Shown: one piece after another, positions 19,431 to 31,483 of the stretch
Layout: every line of letters starts with the position of its first letter
Numbering within the stretch: the stretch's first letter is position 1
Assembly (NCBI GenBank): GCA_031472005.1
Contig: PZJY01000012.1
Coordinates: 868,001 to 932,000 of the forward strand
Direction of reading: 5' to 3'
Origin: Tetracladium setigerum
Taxonomy: Eukaryota; Ascomycota; Leotiomycetes; Helotiales
Length of the DNA stretch: 64,000 nt
Made by a program: the position numbers and the translations under genes
Notes under the pieces: model-generated
Databases searched by the model: none
Told to the model about the DNA's origin: nothing
Seen by the model: only the letters and a program-made list of their open reading frames with translations

Positions 19431-22055
19431 ATGATGGACACTGAGGATGGGCAGTTCTTCATAAAGGTAGGACCGTGGAGCCGCATCCCACAGATTTTGA
19501 ATATAACACTAATCCACGTTTTGCTAGAACTTGGCTCACTTTGTGCGGACCCATGAGAAGGCTCTTGCAAATGCTCTTCAGTTGCGACGACAGCAAACTC
19601 CCAAACATGGTTCTTCACCAAGTGTTTCCGGCGCCGTCGGAGGTCCTGCAGTGCCAGGATCACCTACATCCACGATCCCACCATCTTCCGCTTCGTCTGT
19701 GACTACTTCGAGCACCCTCGCGGCCGCACTCTCTCTGCCATATCTCACCTTCGCCTCCCATAACATCAAGCCCGCTAAGCTGGCCCTGACGCCCCACCAT
19801 CTCTTCTACTTACTCTCCCGTTTCGAGGATCTTGGGATATCTGTTGGACCGATGAATGTGCGATTGGAAAACCTGCACGCAGACACTTCGGCCGCAAATT
19901 ATGTTTCATTCTTAAGCCAGTCTCAGAGGCCAAAGGGTCGCGGTTCCGATAATGGCTCTATCCATTCGGTCTCGAGCGTGCGTAGCGTAATGTCCGGAAT
20001 GTCAAGTTTGTGGTCAAATTTCGGACTGGGTGCTGGAGGTGCGGCAGCACGAACAGAAAAGCAAAGGCTTGCGATAGAAGCAGACCTGAAATACTTATAC
20101 TCGGCTTTTACAAAGATTCCTTGCCTCCGACTCGCACCGGACCGGAGGGCCAGGTTGATAGAAGGATATGAGGAGTTTCCCTTCGACAGTGCTGTGCCAC
20201 TTCTCGCCTTCAAGAACATCAGCGCGCTGGAGATCAGCGATATCGATATTCGACAATTCTTTGGTTGGGACAAACTGTCTGAGCAATTGAGATCATTGTC
20301 AGTGAAGCGAGCTGGCGTTGATGATGCTGCGGACTTGCTCATTAATATTGTGCTCGATGATATGGATAAGCGCAGGCGCCGTTCTTCAAAGGCACAAATG
20401 TCACCCACCACCACCTGGGCGACATCCTCGAGTCCCAAGAGAAGCCCTACCATCCCTCACGCCGAATTGGTCAAGTCGAATTCTGCCCCTGGTTCTCCAG
20501 AAGATCGTACTCACATTGATGAAGATGAAATCCGTGGTTCATCTCTGCTCCGGTCCGGCTCGGATGGGGCGAAGTCGCCTACCAAGGGACGACCGCGAAG
20601 CAATTCACCCGTGCGGCCAAACAGTTCGCGAACCCCTTCGACCCATGGGCACCTGAGAGGCTCATACAAGGTCAAGAGGTCGGGATCTGGGAGCTCTCAC
20701 TCAAGTATGTCTGAGAACTGGCACAATCCACGGGGGAGCTCGTCAAATCTTCTCTCCATGGGTATCCTGCCATCCTCGAAGTGGAGGTTTCTCAAGCATC
20801 TCAGTCTTGCCGACAACGGCCTTACCTCAATCTCGGCCACTAGTCTGACTCCCTTGGCAAATACCCTTCACTCCCTTGATCTTTCGTCAAATCTCTTCGC
20901 GCAGATTCCCGATTGTCTTGCATCATTGACTTCACTCCGAGCCCTCAATCTGTCCAATTGCATGATCGACTCCCTCCATTCGCTTACCAGGAACCCACTT
21001 CCAGCCATAACTGCCCTCAATCTACGTTCCAACAGGCTCATATCTCTCGCTGGTGTTGAGAGGTTGTTTCCCCTTGAAAGACTTGATCTGAGAGACAATC
21101 GGATTCCGGATCCCACGGAACTTGCCCGGCTGACCGGCATCCCGAGATTCGTGAAATTTGGGTTCTTGGAAATCCCTTTGCCAAAACTCATGGAAATTAC
21201 CGCGTCACGATTTTCAATCTGTTTCGACAGACTCCTGGGTATACCGATGACATCCTGATTGACACCTATGGACCCGGCTATAGCGAAAGACGTAGTCTTG
21301 TTGAACGTGCCACGGAACGTCCTATTCCCTCCGTCATGAAACCTCCTCCTCCAGATTATGGTCTCCCTCCTGTCGATGTGAACAAGCCCATCATTGATTA
21401 CCCGACTGCAAAGGAGACTGGATCATTGCGTAGGGAGCGCCCAATACCTGCAGCAACTACGAGTGAGATTAATACAAACTCCACAAGCCAGCGTAAGCGG
21501 AGAACGCCCAAGCGAAGAATCGTGGATCTTTCCACCTCTGATACCTCCCCTACCAAACCGCAAACGCACTCCCAACCCTCTGTTAGATTCTCAGCAGAAG
21601 AGGTGAAAGTGGCCACAACGGGTTCAGACAGTGGGTATGGGATTAGCCCTGATCCATCTCCCAAAACCGTTCCCTCCTACGCCCCTATCTCCCGACAAAC
21701 CCAAAGTCAGACCGACATCTCTCGTCTTGACACATTCGCTGTAGCTGAGGGTTTACCTCAACTGCCACCCATCAGCACCATGACAAATCATCCCCCGCCT
21801 GTCAAGTCCTCCCCTAATAGCGACGCCCAAGACTGGAAAGTGAGTGGCGAGCTTTATAAGAAGAGGCTTGAGGCCCTTCGAAGCGAAGTCGGAAACGGCT
21901 GGCTTAGCGTGTTAAGCGAAGAAGGTTGGGATTCGCAGAAATCAATGCAATCACCAGGATTCGGTGATTACAGTCCTGCGAGCACCATCAGGCCGAGTCC
22001 TGCCACCCCTCGAGCCAACAGTCAACAGACTATCAGTAGTCGAACTCTGGGATAA
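19431..22055 (+). CDS. Leucine-rich-repeat protein (nischarin/STK11IP-like), one-base frame break
   Basis: Exon 1 is 19431-19466 (MMDTEDGQFFIK), intron 19467-19527, and exon 2 runs to 22055. An N-terminal helical part (NLAHFVRTHEKALANALQLR; LAALSLPYLTF...) is followed by a globular region and a Ser/Pro/Arg-rich disordered segment. At least five LRRs come next: LKHLSLADNGLTSI, LHSLDLSSNLFAQIP, LRALNLSNCMIDSL, ITALNLRSNRLISL and LERLDLRDNRIPD. After the LRRs the cap (EIREIWVLGNPFAKTHGNYR, then VTIFNLFRQTPGYTDD) is in another frame. One base is missing at the CCC 21141-21143, and adding it gives 854 aa. The tail is disordered and ends in a conserved-looking segment (DWKVSGELYKKRLEALRSEV). It is probably a cytoplasmic scaffold; relation to LKB1-interacting LIP1-type proteins is inference. 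Confidence 0.85.
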
Positions 22056-24596
22056 TACCCCTTTAGCAATCTCTGCCTAGCTGGATTGCTTTTTACACCA
22101 TCTTCAACAATCGATCAACAACCCCCCACTGGCATCCATGCAAGCGAGGCGTTTTTGATATTTATGAGAGATGGATTTTGATACATTGGGCGGCATTCTT
22201 GATACCCTCGTGTTTATTAAAAAGTGTGCACCTTTATCACTCTACTCCTTCGGCTGGAGAAATATTTTGCATTTTTGCGGCATTCTTGTTCTCTTTTCCT
22301 TCTTCGTCAAAGCATAGCGAGTGGTTGGAAGGCATATTTGAATTTTATCTTTCTTTTTTTCCCCTCTCCCGCATCAGGGGGAGGGATGCTGTGTTTGAGC
22401 ATTTTGGCCATGCTAGATCTCAGAAAGCAAGGGGAGAGAGGTTGTTGTTGTTTTCCATCATGATTGATTGGTCTGAATGTATAATATGGGGTTAAATGGG
22501 TTGGTTAGCGCGGGCGTTTGGTTTTCCAAATAACACTTCTTGCATTGTTCGTGCAGGTATTGCATAGGTATCATGAATGGATGACTGGAAGGGCGGAGGT
22601 CTAATGAAATCTTTTGAGCTGCCGAGACAAGATTATTCGTTGTGCATGATGTGATTTTGAACCTGGAGTGTTGGTGTTCCGTGCTTAGCCTGACTGGCGC
22701 ACCTTTCTTCGGGAGGCCATGTCCTTTAAGTAAGGTATTTATTTTCCCGAGGCTGCCCGTAATCGTGATCTGGTGGTTTACAATTGGATTTGGATGTGAA
22801 CGTTCAGTATCGATGAGTTTAAAAGTTCATTCGGGAGGTCGAGGGAGAGAGAGAAGGGTTAGATGTACATGTATATGTATACGAGGAATTCCCCTTTATT
22901 TACGGAGTATCTCCTCTTCAATTCTCTCACCTGCATCATCCTATGTTCAAGTAGGTAGGTAGGTGTAGTAAGTAAAAAATCTAACAAAGATCTCAGGTAG
23001 TTAAGACTTTCTACTAGTTAGTCAACGTCATAGCATACAGACGATGAGCATTTTGTGTTCTCCTCCGACCCCGCACTTGCAAAATGTATTCGTGTTTTGA
23101 TATGGGAGGTCTCTGTCTCTGCGTCCGAGTGGATCAGAGGCGTCAACCCTCGCTGGCTGGTGAGATATTTCTGGCGTCTGAGGGTTGCGTTTCTCTACCA
23201 ATCCAATTACCATTCATGGGGAGGAAGAGCCTGGAAGAGCCTTTAGCAGCGAGTAAGAGGTGGAAGTGCCTGGACCTGGACCTGGAGTAGGTAGTGTAGT
23301 GTTGTGTGCATAAGCGCCAAAGGATCGAGAATAGTAATTAGTACAGGACAGGAGCAAGTACCTAGTAATAGGTCGTCCTCACTAAGGTACAGTACTCCTT
23401 TTGGCCTCCCCCTGGTGCAACTTGAAACTGCCGCCAAATCGGGTTGTGTAAGGTAAGCTTGGGAGGAGGAGGAGCAGCAACAACATCCTTTCTTTCTAAT
23501 AAATCAAACTTTGATCTCTCGACATCGAGCCCCCTTCCCCAGACGAAGACGATAGACAACAACAAGAAGTCGACGAACACGCCTTACCGAATAATCTGTG
23601 CTGCCCATCAAATACCTGGATATTCTTGACCAGCCAACAGTGACCCGACCCTTCGCATCCCCATCTCCCAGAAATTCTCGCGTTGATAAACCTCAAACAA
23701 GCACACGAACCTTCCTTCACACCCCCCTTTGCAAGACCAAAACCTTCGACGGCGACAGCTCAACAAAGAGCCCCCTTCCCTCATCCCAGAAGCTCTCTAC
23801 GTAGTCGAAGACTCGTAATTGCTGCATACTTCCCTTCTTAAGATTGGTTGCTTCACCAGAAAAAACAAAAACCTGGCAATCCGAGGCGTCGAGTCTTTAT
23901 AAACAGCGTTGCTAGGGACAAAGCGTGGTGCTGAGGCTCCAAAGGCTCCAAAGGCTCGTTAAAATTTTGACCATCCGCGCTTGCGTCAAACAGGACAGGA
24001 CCACAAGAAGAAATTCCGCGAGCCGACCACTCCCTTCCCCAAGTCAACAACGACGACCACAACGACCACAACACCAACTCACTCTTCTCTCGACGCATCT
24101 CTGTGCGTATCAGCGAATACAAAAGTGACATCGGCGAATATCCCCCTTGACGTCTCACAGCCTAGCGCACCTCCCCGGCATCCTACCCAAGGTGAAGAGT
24201 CAAGAGACCAACCAATCTATCGAGCTTCCTCCCTTGGAAACACTTCCTCTTCATAAGGCGACGACACACTACATTACATCCCCGCACTCACTTGACGACA
24301 ACGCTCGCCTTCTGACGAACGCTTCCATTGAAGCTGCTCTCCATCCCGTACGTATCCCCAATCTTGTCGAGCGTGTTGGGGCAAATCGTCCACGCGATCC
24401 TGTGCCCACCTCCACAACAGCGTCGAGCCTACATGCTAACCCGCACACGCCTTCTAGATCGACGAGGTGCATCACAACCCTCTCTCATAGCGAACACAAA
24501 TCCAGTCCCCGGCGAACCCCCCCATATCCGCATCACGCTGCGTATACGCCTTACTCACAACCTCCTTCCCGACATCCCACCCGAGGGTCATAAGAC
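22056..24596. other. Intergenic: LRR 3' flank and long PP1 5' leader
   Basis: No gene is supported. There is a TACGGAGTA word at 22901-22909 and a GTAGGTAGGTAG run at about 22952-22963, repeated as GTAGGTAG near 23287. From about 23500 to 24596 the + strand is C/A-rich and purine-poor, typical of a long 5' leader of the phosphatase gene. Confidence 0.5.
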
Positions 24597-25774
24597 ATGG
24601 CGGACGCAAACGATGTAGATCTCGATTCTATCATCGACAGACTTCTCGAGGTCAGAGGTAGCCGACCAGGAAAGCAAGTGCAGCTTCTGGAGACCGAAAT
24701 CCGATTCCTGTGCACCAAGGCCCGAGAAATCTTCATCTCGCAGCCAATTCTATTAGAGCTCGAGGCGCCGATCAAGGTAAGCCTCTCTGCACCTAAAGCT
24801 CCTTCTGACCTAAGTACCACTGGCGCATACTAATACACCTTGCGCGCTGGCAGATTTGCGGTGATATCCATGGCCAGTACTATGATCTCCTCCGTCTGTT
24901 TGAGTACGGTGGCTTCCCCCGGAGGCAAACTATCTCTTCCTGGGAGATTATGTCGACAGAGGCAAGCAATCTCTTGAGACCATCTGCCTTCTCCTCGCCT
25001 ACAAGATTAAGTATCCCGAAAACTTCTTCATTCTCCGTGGTAACCATGAGTGCGCCTCGATCAACCGTATCTATGGCTTCTATGATGAGTGCAAGAGACG
25101 ATACAACATCAAGCTGTGGAAGACGTTTACCGACTGCTTCAATTGCTTGCCCATTGCTGCCATAATTGACGAGAAGATTTTCACAATGCATGGCGGTCTC
25201 AGCCCTGATCTCAATTCCATGGAGCAGATTCGACGTGTCATGCGCCCAACCGATGTAGGTTTTCCCCCAAAGCTTGCTTGTCATCGCTCGGTCTGCCGAG
25301 AGAGGGCCTGGACTCTTGCTGATGCAACTAGATTCCTGATTGCGGTCTTCTATGCGATCTTCTGTGGTCCGATCCAGACAAGGATATCACAGGATGGAGT
25401 GAAAACGACCGAGGTGTATCCTTCACTTTCGGACCCGATGTCGTGTCTCGATTCCTACAAAAGCATGACATGGATCTGATCTGCAGAGCTCATCAAGTTG
25501 TCGAGGATGGTTACGAGTTCTTCTCAAAGCGGCAGTTGGTCACGCTCTTTAGCGCGCCCAATTACTGTGGAGAGTTTGACAATGCCGGAGCCATGATGAG
25601 TGTGGATGAGAGCCTGCTATGTTCATTCCAGGTTGGTCTTTTCCAAACGCCCAACACAATCCCATTTTCTGACCTTTTTCACAGATCCTGAAACCAGCGG
25701 AGAAGAAACAAAAGTACGTTTACGGTGGCCTTGGTGCTAGCAAACCCATTACTCCTCTCCGGAACAAAAAGTGA
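24597..25774 (+). CDS. GLC7: Serine/threonine protein phosphatase PP1 catalytic subunit, one-base frame break
   Basis: Four exons: 24597-24776, 24854-25254, 25332-25631 and 25685-25774. The reading begins MADANDVDLDSIIDRLLEVR and continues as canonical PP1, with metal-site motifs GDIHG, GDYVDRG, RGNHE and IIDEKIFTMHGG, and the C-terminus SKPITPLRNKK. The total is 323 aa, the normal PP1 length, once one base is added. The run TTCCCCCGG (C5 at 24916-24920) should be C6 to encode FPPE; as written, the frame is lost immediately before the GDYVDRG metal-binding motif. PP1 is almost invariant and essential in fungi (Glc7/BimG/Dis2), controlling mitosis, glycogen metabolism and polarity. A null allele in a living haploid is therefore improbable and a sequence error is the likely cause. 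No second copy is visible here. Confidence 0.95.
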
Positions 25775-27380
25775 AAGAACAATTACGAATATCATTGTGT
25801 ATAGCAGGTTCGGACGCAGATAAGCTAAGCTTTGCGAATTCCTCTCGAGTCTTCTATGACAAAAGCATCGCCCACGCGCTCCTCTCCTCGACGACTCCTT
25901 ATTTCTTGATCAGCCTCCGTCTTCAGAAATCCTCGATCTTGAACTCTTTCCGACTACATCATAAACATACCTATCTGCGCGCATGCGCTTATGACGACCC
26001 TCTCTCTCTCTCTCTCTCTCTCTCGAGCACGACGTCCGACTGTACACAAATACTTTTTCCTTCACCACTAATCATGAAAACCACGAAACGAAAACACGAA
26101 GCAAGACTTTGCCGAAGCTAACGAACGATCAATACAAAATAATGGATGGTACGGACTCATGGGGGACTTTCCTAATTCGGTACGGTTTGCTCTTACAACG
26201 GTTTACATCCAGAGAGGTGGTGGTTCAAGGCGGATCTATGTGTATCTGAAGATTTGCCTTTGTTTTCTTGAGCGGGCGGGAGAGTCTTTTTGCGCCAATC
26301 AATGTGTTACTTCTGTCTGTGTATCTCTCGACTGGGCTTGCTTAGCATAGCTTGGGGCTCTTTCCCTGGTGTTGGTGGAGGTGGTGGTCGTTTTCTGAAA
26401 TGATGGCTGCTGGAGTGATTGTGTGTGCGGGATTGGTAGACTCTGACAACTGGTTGGTGACCCTGGCATGGGTTCACTGGGTGGTTTTTTGGGGTGTAGT
26501 GATCTTTCTATGACCGTTCTTCTATAAATCGCCAATCTCTCTTTATGGGTGAATGAAACTAATTTCCTAAAAAAAAAAGAAGAAAAAAAAAGAAGCAGAT
26601 GCGAATTGCTGTCTTTGTGAACAGGCAAGACAGGGTAGTAAGTAGGTAGTAGTCTTCCATGGTGCTCTTCCTTTTTGTGCCCCTCCATGAAGCTGTGCCA
26701 TTTTTGGGAGCCCCCATCAAAAGAGTGGTTCTTCAGGCTTTGAGGATTTCTTGTCCTCGGCCAGGCGAGAATTAGAGGATAACACAATATATTAAAAAAC
26801 GAAAATGTAGGAGAAGAAGAGGTACTAAACAGTACAGAGCCTTAGACGCAGCCTCGTCGTCCGCCATGCATTTGCACCAATGGCCAACCCCACCTACACC
26901 AATTGCACCCCTCTCCCATATAATTAAACATATAAACACAACCCAGATATAAATTATGTATATTATGAAAAGAAGAGAATTCCCCAATATTCAAAATGTT
27001 TATTTTTTATTTTCTACAAACACACTCACTAGGTACCCAACCTCCGCCCCCCTCTTCAATACTGTAAAGTCATCAAATAATTCTCGACCGAACCACGGAC
27101 AATGAGCCGGAAGGGGAGGAAGTCACGACACCCTTCTTTTTCTGACAAACCAGCCCCAGAACATTATTCTCGACCTAACAACTTTCAACACTTTTTCCTT
27201 TTTTTCTTGGGTTTTCGTAACGTAACGAGAGACCCCGGTAACTTGTACTCAACTCACGACTTGTATCTCCTTCCTCAGTCTCCTCAGACTCCTCAAAATC
27301 TCGTCCACCTCTCTCAGAGAAATAAAATCACCAGCCCAGATAGATATCTATCGACCTTACCTAGGGGGACAAAGCCAAAA
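25775..27380. other. Intergenic: PP1 3' flank and upstream of the Rdx gene
   Basis: It contains a (CT)n tract at about 26000-26024, an A-rich run at 26570-26591, and an AT-rich stretch at 26930-27010. No supported gene was seen on either strand. Confidence 0.5.
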
Positions 27381-28650
27381 ATGGGGTCTTCTGCAGCGGT
27401 AGTAGCGGAAACGCAAACACAAATGCCAGAATCGACGATTGTGCTTCCGAGGGTTACGATTCAATTCTGTACGCAGTGTAAATGGATGTTACGGTAGGTA
27501 ATTCTTCGATCTTTGTTTCTCCCTCTTTTATTACAATGCTAATGCTAATATTTTTGAGATTATAGAGCTGCTTATGTATGTCTTTTCTACTATACATAAT
27601 TCCAAACTTTTCTTTCCTTCTTCCTTCATGTCTCTCTCTCTCTGTCTTAAAGTAAGAAAAGAAAGGGAGAGAAGAGAGAAGTGGCATAGAAGAGAATTTG
27701 ACATTCCCAATCTTTCAAGAAGGAAAAGAAAGAAAGAAGAAAGAAAGAAAAGCTGATCCGTAGATTGATTTCCCCTCGAAAAAATAGTTCGCTCAAGAGC
27801 TGCTCTCAACATTCGGTACTTCCATTGGTGAAGTGGCCCTGCAACCTTCGACTGGTGGAGTGTTCAGGGTTCATTTGTATCATGATGCTGGAGAGGGCGT
27901 TGGTGAGAAAGAGGAAGTGGGGGGAGTGGAAAGGTGAACGTGAAGGAGCACTTGCTTTGGGACAGGAAGGCTGAGGGGGATTTCCTGGTACGTTGTTTTC
28001 TTTCTTTCTTTTTGTTTTTGGTTGGTTGGTTGTCTTGGACGAGGAGGTTGGATTTTTGGTTTGGATTTATTTTGTGAGAGAAGGAGGAGGACGGGAGGAG
28101 AGGAGGAATGAGATCAGGGATTTTTTCCCGTCAGGAAGATAAGATGGGAAGAAGGAGTGAATAGGTGCTAATCATTGACGACAAAAAACAGAGACGAAAG
28201 AATTAAAGAGAAGAGTTCGAGATATCATCGACCCCAAAAGAGATCTAGGACATGTTGATGGAAAGAAAGGTTCGTTTTTATCCCAAGATCTCTCACTCTC
28301 TTCCTCTTCTTTCGCCTTATTCATTTTCACTTCTCTACCAAAAACCATCACTTTCACTATTCCCCTCCCTTCATGTAGAAATCTCGATCATCTCAGTTTA
28401 TCAATTAATATTCGTTACGTATTATTTAGATGCAACAAAGGCGGATCAACCAACAACTGCTGCTAGCGAGGACAAGGGAAAAGATGTAGATGCTGTTGCG
28501 TCAAGTGGAGAGAAGGAGGGAGAGGAGAAGAAAGAGGAGGATCAAGAAGCCTTGAATTCGAGAGGGAAGATTGTTATTTCTGGTGGTGGGCTAGGTGGGG
28601 GAATGGAGGATTATGGATATTGTAGACCTGGGGATGAGGATTGTGGGTAG
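27381..28650 (+). CDS. Rdx/SelW-like thioredoxin-fold protein (CxxC), two one-base frame breaks
   Basis: Five exons: 27381-27493, a 10-nt exon 27566-27575, 27788-27987, 28192-28269 and 28430-28650. After leader MGSSAAVVAETQTQMPESTI the Rdx core begins VTIQFCTQCKWMLRAAYFAQ with the redox motif C-T-Q-C. Cys replaces the selenocysteine of animal SelW, SelT and SelH. The core continues GEVALQPSTGGVFRVHLY and ends KELKRRVRDIIDPKRDLGHV. Two G runs, 27919-27924 (G6) and 27975-27979 (G5), each need one extra G. The second correction turns EGDFL into EGGFP|E, the family pattern, and also sets the right splice phase. The repaired length is 207 aa. The acidic C-terminal extension (GEKEGEEKKEEDQE) is variable in fungi. 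It is probably a cytosolic redox protein; partners are unknown. Confidence 0.88.
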
Positions 28651-30987
28651 GTAGGTAAGGTATATCTCTACCATGGAAAATAGGATGTCAAGGAAATACG
28701 CGTCGTTGACCAAGTTTTGGCCTGTTATGATTTGCGGCTGTGGGCCATCATCCGTCTCTCTTTGCGTCTGATCTCCTTGTAGGTGAGAGCTTGGTTTTTG
28801 GTTCTTTTCTGTCTTGGACTCTGAAAGTCTGGGTATATGGGAATGAGGCCCCCGGATGTCCGAAATTCCGAACTTGTCTACTTGATATGTGTTTGGGGAT
28901 AACTCGCCCACAACCAAGTGGTTTCTATCTTTGTCCACAAAGTACACCCTAGATAACCGTTCTAGGCGCGTAAAAAGATGGAGGATAGTATGGCATGGTC
29001 CACTCCAGCGATTTCTCCTACAAAAGGCATAGCAATTTACGTTGACCAATCGCCATGTCGGTTTCATCCATAATACTAACATCAAGACTCCTATTCCATC
29101 TAGCAGATTTCCTGGCTAGAGTGACTACCGCGAAGAGTAAAGATTTTCTCTCTTATTGTTCCTGTACACCAATCTTTGGAATGAATATCGAAAGAGCTGC
29201 ACTAGAGGGAAGTGAGATGCGGGTGGGATAGTGGGTGTCTGTGTGTGTGTGTGTGAGCGAGAACATTTGCAGGCGAACATTTATGAAATGTAAAAAGTAC
29301 CAACCGAATCGTCTGAGCGAACGGACAACGCATCATCACATGAAAAACATGCATAACAAGTTTACAGCATTGCCTTCATTTGCTGTTCCGCATGAAAGAG
29401 CAGATAATCCTTCGCTGCTCGGACAAGTCCAGTTCTTATTAGCCTCTAAAAGAGAACATTTCCTTCCCATAGACCCCCTCCCCCTCCAGAACTGATACCT
29501 TCAAAAGATATCTAAATTGATCATCAAACGAGATTAGACCAAATCAGAATCACGTCACTGGCACTCAACCAGAAAATTCCATTCACCGTTTATTCCGAGT
29601 TAGCTGTAATCTGAGACCGTGAGGTAATGTGCTAATGCAGCAATACCGAGCTACCTTGAGTAGCCTCATTTGATCTTCTCGAACCAACGGAGGAGGAGAG
29701 AGACATTCCTTGATCCTCATGACAAATCTGCTTGGGTAATTTGATCTTTACTTTAATTTTAATTGTGCGTCGATGAGTTTCGTCATCGGCTACTACCAAG
29801 TCTCGCAAGTCACTGCTCTCTTCTCTGCTTTGGCAGTGCAGTAGGGCACAAGCAAGTGAGGAGTGTATTGATATTATAGCAATCCAAAAGTTTCTTAAGG
29901 CTAATAAAGGACTTGGAATAGTGAAAGTGAGAGTAGAAACTGGTACAAATAAATTCCTTGCTACATCTCGCGCTGATGAGAGGTATACATAGACGATTCC
30001 TTCCGCGATTAAGTCCTCCTCACTCCAAGAAATCGTGCATAATAAAATGAAACGCATAGGCGTCTATCGCTCCACGCTTCCAATTATTAGGAGCAAGAAG
30101 AGTGGAAATGTCAAGAGGACGAAAAAAAAAGACATCAAATAAGTCAACATAAATCATACGATTTATGACCCCTTCCAAGCAAGCAAAAACAAATCTCACT
30201 CTCACTCTCGCCAATAACCCCAATATCCGGTACGGGCCCCGATTGCCCATCGGGGAATTTAATAGAAACAGAAACATGTCAGAATGATTGAGAAGCCGGC
30301 CCGACGAACACTCGTTCATGCAACCAACAGTCCGTAGTAAACATTATTCATGCCTTAGCTGGGGCTTTGACCTACTTGGAGACCAAGTGTACTCGCGCGA
30401 TTTCCCATTTCCCCAGATCTTAAATTTTGCTGGCGACGGGGTGGGCCTGCTGTTTTTCTTTAAGGGGCGAGGGAGGTTGGGAGTTTGAAACTTGATAAGG
30501 AATGCGGTTACCTGCCCGATTTATTTTGGTCATTGGGAGAGCCGAGATTTATTTAAATATTGCAGTGGTTGGTGTACTGCAAAGGTACTTAGCAATTTGA
30601 ATGAGAGAGAGGAGGTGCAGAGAAGAAAGGTGTTAGATTCACTGGAATCCATCCTCTGATGCTGGCCGTGTAGCCAGCTACCATCGGTCGATGAGTCGTA
30701 GATGCCGAATTGAAATTCATTGCTAATTCGACTTTTAAAGATGTTCATAACCGTCCATCAACCATATACACAAGAATGAAATACTGAACAAGGATAGTAC
30801 ATGCACCATAGTGCCTCCGTGTGGCACTCCATCAACGACCATCGCATCGACACCCGCCTATCTGGTAAGGCAACGCTGACCATCCTCTAACGACGGTACG
30901 CCGAAAGACCTCTTTATTATCGTAGTGCTGATGACAATTCCCATGCAACCTGAACGCCCTCGCCGTGTGGATATCTCCTTCGTCCTC
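28651..30987. other. Intergenic, 2.3 kb, no supported gene
   Basis: It starts with GTAGGTAGGTAAGG directly after the Rdx stop codon, has a (GT)n tract at about 29237-29253, and a 7-bp GC-rich hairpin at 30237-30255 (CCCCGAT-5-ATCGGGG). Several open frames of 90-165 codons lack any family resemblance. The right part is the 3' flank of the G-gamma gene. Confidence 0.5.
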
Positions 30988-31483
30988 CTACATGACCACG
31001 CAACATCCGCCGCTCTGTTGTGGTGCGTATGGATCGTCCTTCTTCTCGATGTTACCCCATACTGTGAACGCGTTTGTTAGCACATATCGATGTAATTGAT
31101 CAGGCTGGCAGCCTAGGGAGTAAGGGAGGACATACCACTAGGAACCATGAAATCTTTCAGAGAAAAGAAATGTTAGCAGTGGCCTCCTGAATATAATTGA
31201 ATTGTGTCTCGTCCCTGTCCCTGAAGGGTGCGCATACCTTTCGTGCTATTCGTATATGAGATGATGCTGGCAGACACGTTAGCATTTCGTCCACGGTCGA
31301 GCAGCACACACGCTCAAATTACCTTTTTGAGGCCTGGGAGACTGGAATCCGCTCGCGCTCGAGATCCTCCCTTAGTCGGTTGTTCAGCTCCGTCAGGCGT
31401 CGTAGCTTGAGGTCCGCCATTGATTGCTTGTTCTTCTTCGCCTGCGAATCGCCCACGTCGCGAGAGGAGTAGCCGGAAGGCAT
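30988..31483 (-). CDS. gpg1/STE18: Heterotrimeric G-protein gamma subunit
   Basis: Four small exons on the minus strand: 31483-31323, 31266-31238, 31153-31136 (18 nt) and 31061-30988; 93 aa. The start has a good context (GACCACCATGCC). The GGL helix reads SMADLKLRRLTELNNRLRED and LERERIPVSQASKSIISY. It is followed by TKDFMVPSVWGNIEKKDDPY and the C-terminus APQQSGGCCVVM. The last four residues CVVM form a CAAX box for farnesylation, and the preceding Cys is a palmitoylation candidate, the usual fungal arrangement. It pairs with G-beta in pheromone, nutrient and growth signalling at the plasma membrane. Length matches known fungal G-gamma subunits. No frame defect. It is divergent from eIF3a. 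Confidence 0.95.

Noticed and set aside
24597..25774. PP1 as a genuine pseudogene
   Set aside because: Codons, introns and all other motifs are intact. A single missing C in an essential, near-invariant gene fits a sequence error better.
28591..30057. Minus-strand open frames of 141-164 codons
   Set aside because: Composition is irregular, with no domain and no splice logic; likely chance.
30237..30255. GC-rich hairpin as a terminator or riboswitch
   Set aside because: A 7-bp stem in intergenic fungal DNA without a T-tract or conserved context gives no functional support.
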